Shown: positions 62,853-64,000 of the stretch, one piece after another | Layout: each line of letters begins with the position of its first letter | How positions within the stretch are numbered: the first letter of the stretch is position 1 | Source of the DNA: Flavobacteriaceae bacterium | GTDB lineage: Bacteria > Bacteroidota > Bacteroidia > Flavobacteriales > Flavobacteriaceae | DNA length: 64,000 bases | Assembly (NCBI GenBank): GCA_947488595.1 | Contig: CANKZI010000013.1 | Span: 1-64,000, forward strand | Direction: 5' to 3' | Notes under the pieces: model-generated | Told to the model about the DNA's origin: nothing | The model's input: the letters and a program-made list of their open reading frames with translations, nothing else | Databases searched by the model: none | Made by a program: the position numbers and the translations under genes

Positions 62853-62988
62853 CAATCATCAATCAAAAAACGAACAGTTAATCAGACTGTTGTTACTTTT
62901 AATATTTTTAGGTAGTTGTTTACGAAATTGAACTGCAAAATACAATTTTATTTGTAAACACAAAAATTAGCGGCAATTGTTGTGCCAA

Positions 62989-63852
62989 TTATCCCAAATA
63001 GGTTTTTAATATTTTGCTTCTAGAGGTATGTTTCAATCTGCGAATGGCTTTTTCTTTAATTTGTCGGACGCGTTCTCTGGTTAAATCAAAGGTTTCGCCA
63101 ATCTCTTCTAGAGTCATTGGATGTTGGTCTCCCAATCCAAAATACAAACGCACTACGTCGGCTTCTCTTGGTGTTAATGTTTCTAACGAACGTTCGATTT
63201 CGGTGCGCAGTGATTCATGAATCAATTCGCGATCTGGATTTGGCGATTCGCCTGAACGCAAAACATCGTATAAATTTGAATCTTCTCCTTCAACAAGTGG
63301 CGCATCCATAGACAGATGGCGTCCAGAGTTTTTCATCGATTCTTTGACATCATTAACGGTCATGTCAAGCTCTTTTGCAATTTCTTCAGCAGAGGGCGGC
63401 CGTTCGTTAGATTGCTCTAACAAGGCATACATTTTATTGATTTTATTGATAGAACCAATTTTGTTCAAAGGCAAACGAACGATACGAGATTGTTCTGCGA
63501 GTGCTTGTAAAATAGATTGACGAATCCACCAAACGGCATAAGAAATAAATTTAAATCCACGTGTCTCGTCAAAACGTTGGGCTGCTTTTATCAGACCTAA
63601 ATTACCTTCATTGATCAAATCGGGAAGTGTCAATCCTTGGTTTTGGTATTGTTTTGCTACAGAAACTACGAAACGCAAATTGGCTTTTGTCAATTTTTCT
63701 AGTGCTTTTTGATCTCCGGCTTTTATTTTTTGTGCCAATTCTACCTCTTCGTCAGCGGTAATAAGATCTACTTTTCCAATTTCCTGTAAATATTTGTCGA
63801 GGGAAGCAGTTTCACGGTTGGTTACCTGCTTGGTAATTTTAAGTTGTCTCAT
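62989..63852 (-). CDS. rpoD: Primary RNA polymerase sigma factor (RpoD/SigA, short Bacteroidota type)
   Basis: 287 residues, only regions 1.2 to 4. It lacks the acidic region 1.1 and the non-conserved insert of E. coli RpoD (613 residues), as is standard in Bacteroidota. Region 1.2 [25 protein letters not shown], region 2 [57 protein letters not shown], region 3, and region 4 [50 protein letters not shown]. This factor recognises the -33 TTG / -7 TAnnTTTG promoters found through the window. Start ATG at 63852. Confidence 0.95.
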   Translation of the reverse strand: MRQLKITKQVTNRETASLDKYLQEIGKVDLITADEEVELAQKIKAGDQKALEKLTKANLRFVVSVAKQYQNQGLTLPDLINEGNLGLIKAAQRFDETRGFKFISYAVWWIRQSILQALAEQSRIVRLPLNKIGSINKINKMYALLEQSNERPPSAEEIAKELDMTVNDVKESMKNSGRHLSMDAPLVEGEDSNLYDVLRSGESPNPDRELIHESLRTEIERSLETLTPREADVVRLYFGLGDQHPMTLEEIGETFDLTRERVRQIKEKAIRRLKHTSRSKILKTYLG

Positions 63853-64000
63853 TTAAAGAAATGCCTAATTGTATAAGCGTACAATCTCTTTTACGTAAAG
63901 CGTTGAAGAAAAGTTACAAAAAAAGTAAAAAATTAAATATCAACCCAAAAATCAGTTATTAAACGACAAGAAATACAAGCAAAAATCGGAAATGTTTAAA

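Noticed and set aside
1-64000. Defence, phage, toxin-antitoxin or secondary-metabolite island
   Set aside because: No integrase, transposase, recombinase, restriction enzyme, nuclease-effector pair or synthase was found. Gene content is housekeeping throughout.

Overview
The window is core chromosome of a member of the Bacteroidota, most probably a Flavobacterium or close relative (family Flavobacteriaceae). The evidence is the AT-rich DNA, the promoter motif TAnnTTTG upstream of many genes, a short primary sigma factor without region 1.1, the gliding and type IX secretion genes gldA and porT, a protein with a type IX C-terminal sorting domain, a GLPGLI protein, a TamL-type lipoprotein and SusC/TonB-like barrels. 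I see no prophage, insertion sequence, CRISPR array or defence island.

Layout. 1-13100: an HTH regulator, a GH3-family protein, DUF2797, a collapsed receptor remnant, AsmA, SppA, a FolK-deoxynucleoside kinase fusion interrupted by an in-frame TGA, an RNA methyltransferase, DUF1573 and MutS. 13100-21300: tRNA-Gly and tRNA-Leu, a DUF1508 protein, a membrane pyrophosphatase with an extra Cys-rich tail, an AlkA-like glycosylase, DUF5686 and PdhB. 21500-34500: etfBA, a bifunctional nuclease, thyA, a glycogen-binding-fold protein, 2TM protein, folA, ubiE/menG, porT, a second RNA methyltransferase, tamL, fbaA, accD and a GLPGLI protein. 34500-43660: a TonB-type barrel, small damaged ORFs, metK with a SAM-II-like riboswitch, a type IX secreted protein, gldA, engB and an alpha/beta hydrolase. 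44010-59930: the complete dcw cluster mraZ-rsmH-ftsL-ftsI-murE-mraY-murD-ftsW-murG-murC-ftsQ-ftsA-ftsZ, all on the + strand and tightly spaced. 59980-64000: a minus-strand remnant, YqeY, tRNA-Arg followed by two long perfect inverted repeats, MtfA-like peptidase, rpe and rpoD.

Working together: the dcw genes build lipid II from UDP-sugar peptides and run septation. folK, thyA and folA serve folate and dTMP synthesis. etfBA, the menaquinone methyltransferase and PdhB belong to respiration and central carbon metabolism. PorT, GldA and the sorting-domain protein belong to the secretion and gliding machinery encoded mostly elsewhere.

Most notable observations: the nonsense codon in folK; a SAM-II-like aptamer whose 3' strand also forms a terminator ahead of metK; three TGGAN repeats with exact 10-bp period ahead of mraZ, an apparent variant MraZ operator; a seven-cysteine C-terminal extension on the pyrophosphatase; a copied tRNA-Arg 3' end with paired 23- and 24-bp perfect palindromes; and several collapsed or frameshifted small genes missed by a length-limited ORF track. 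I did not find a clearly new multi-gene system. Most of the window is conserved housekeeping DNA.
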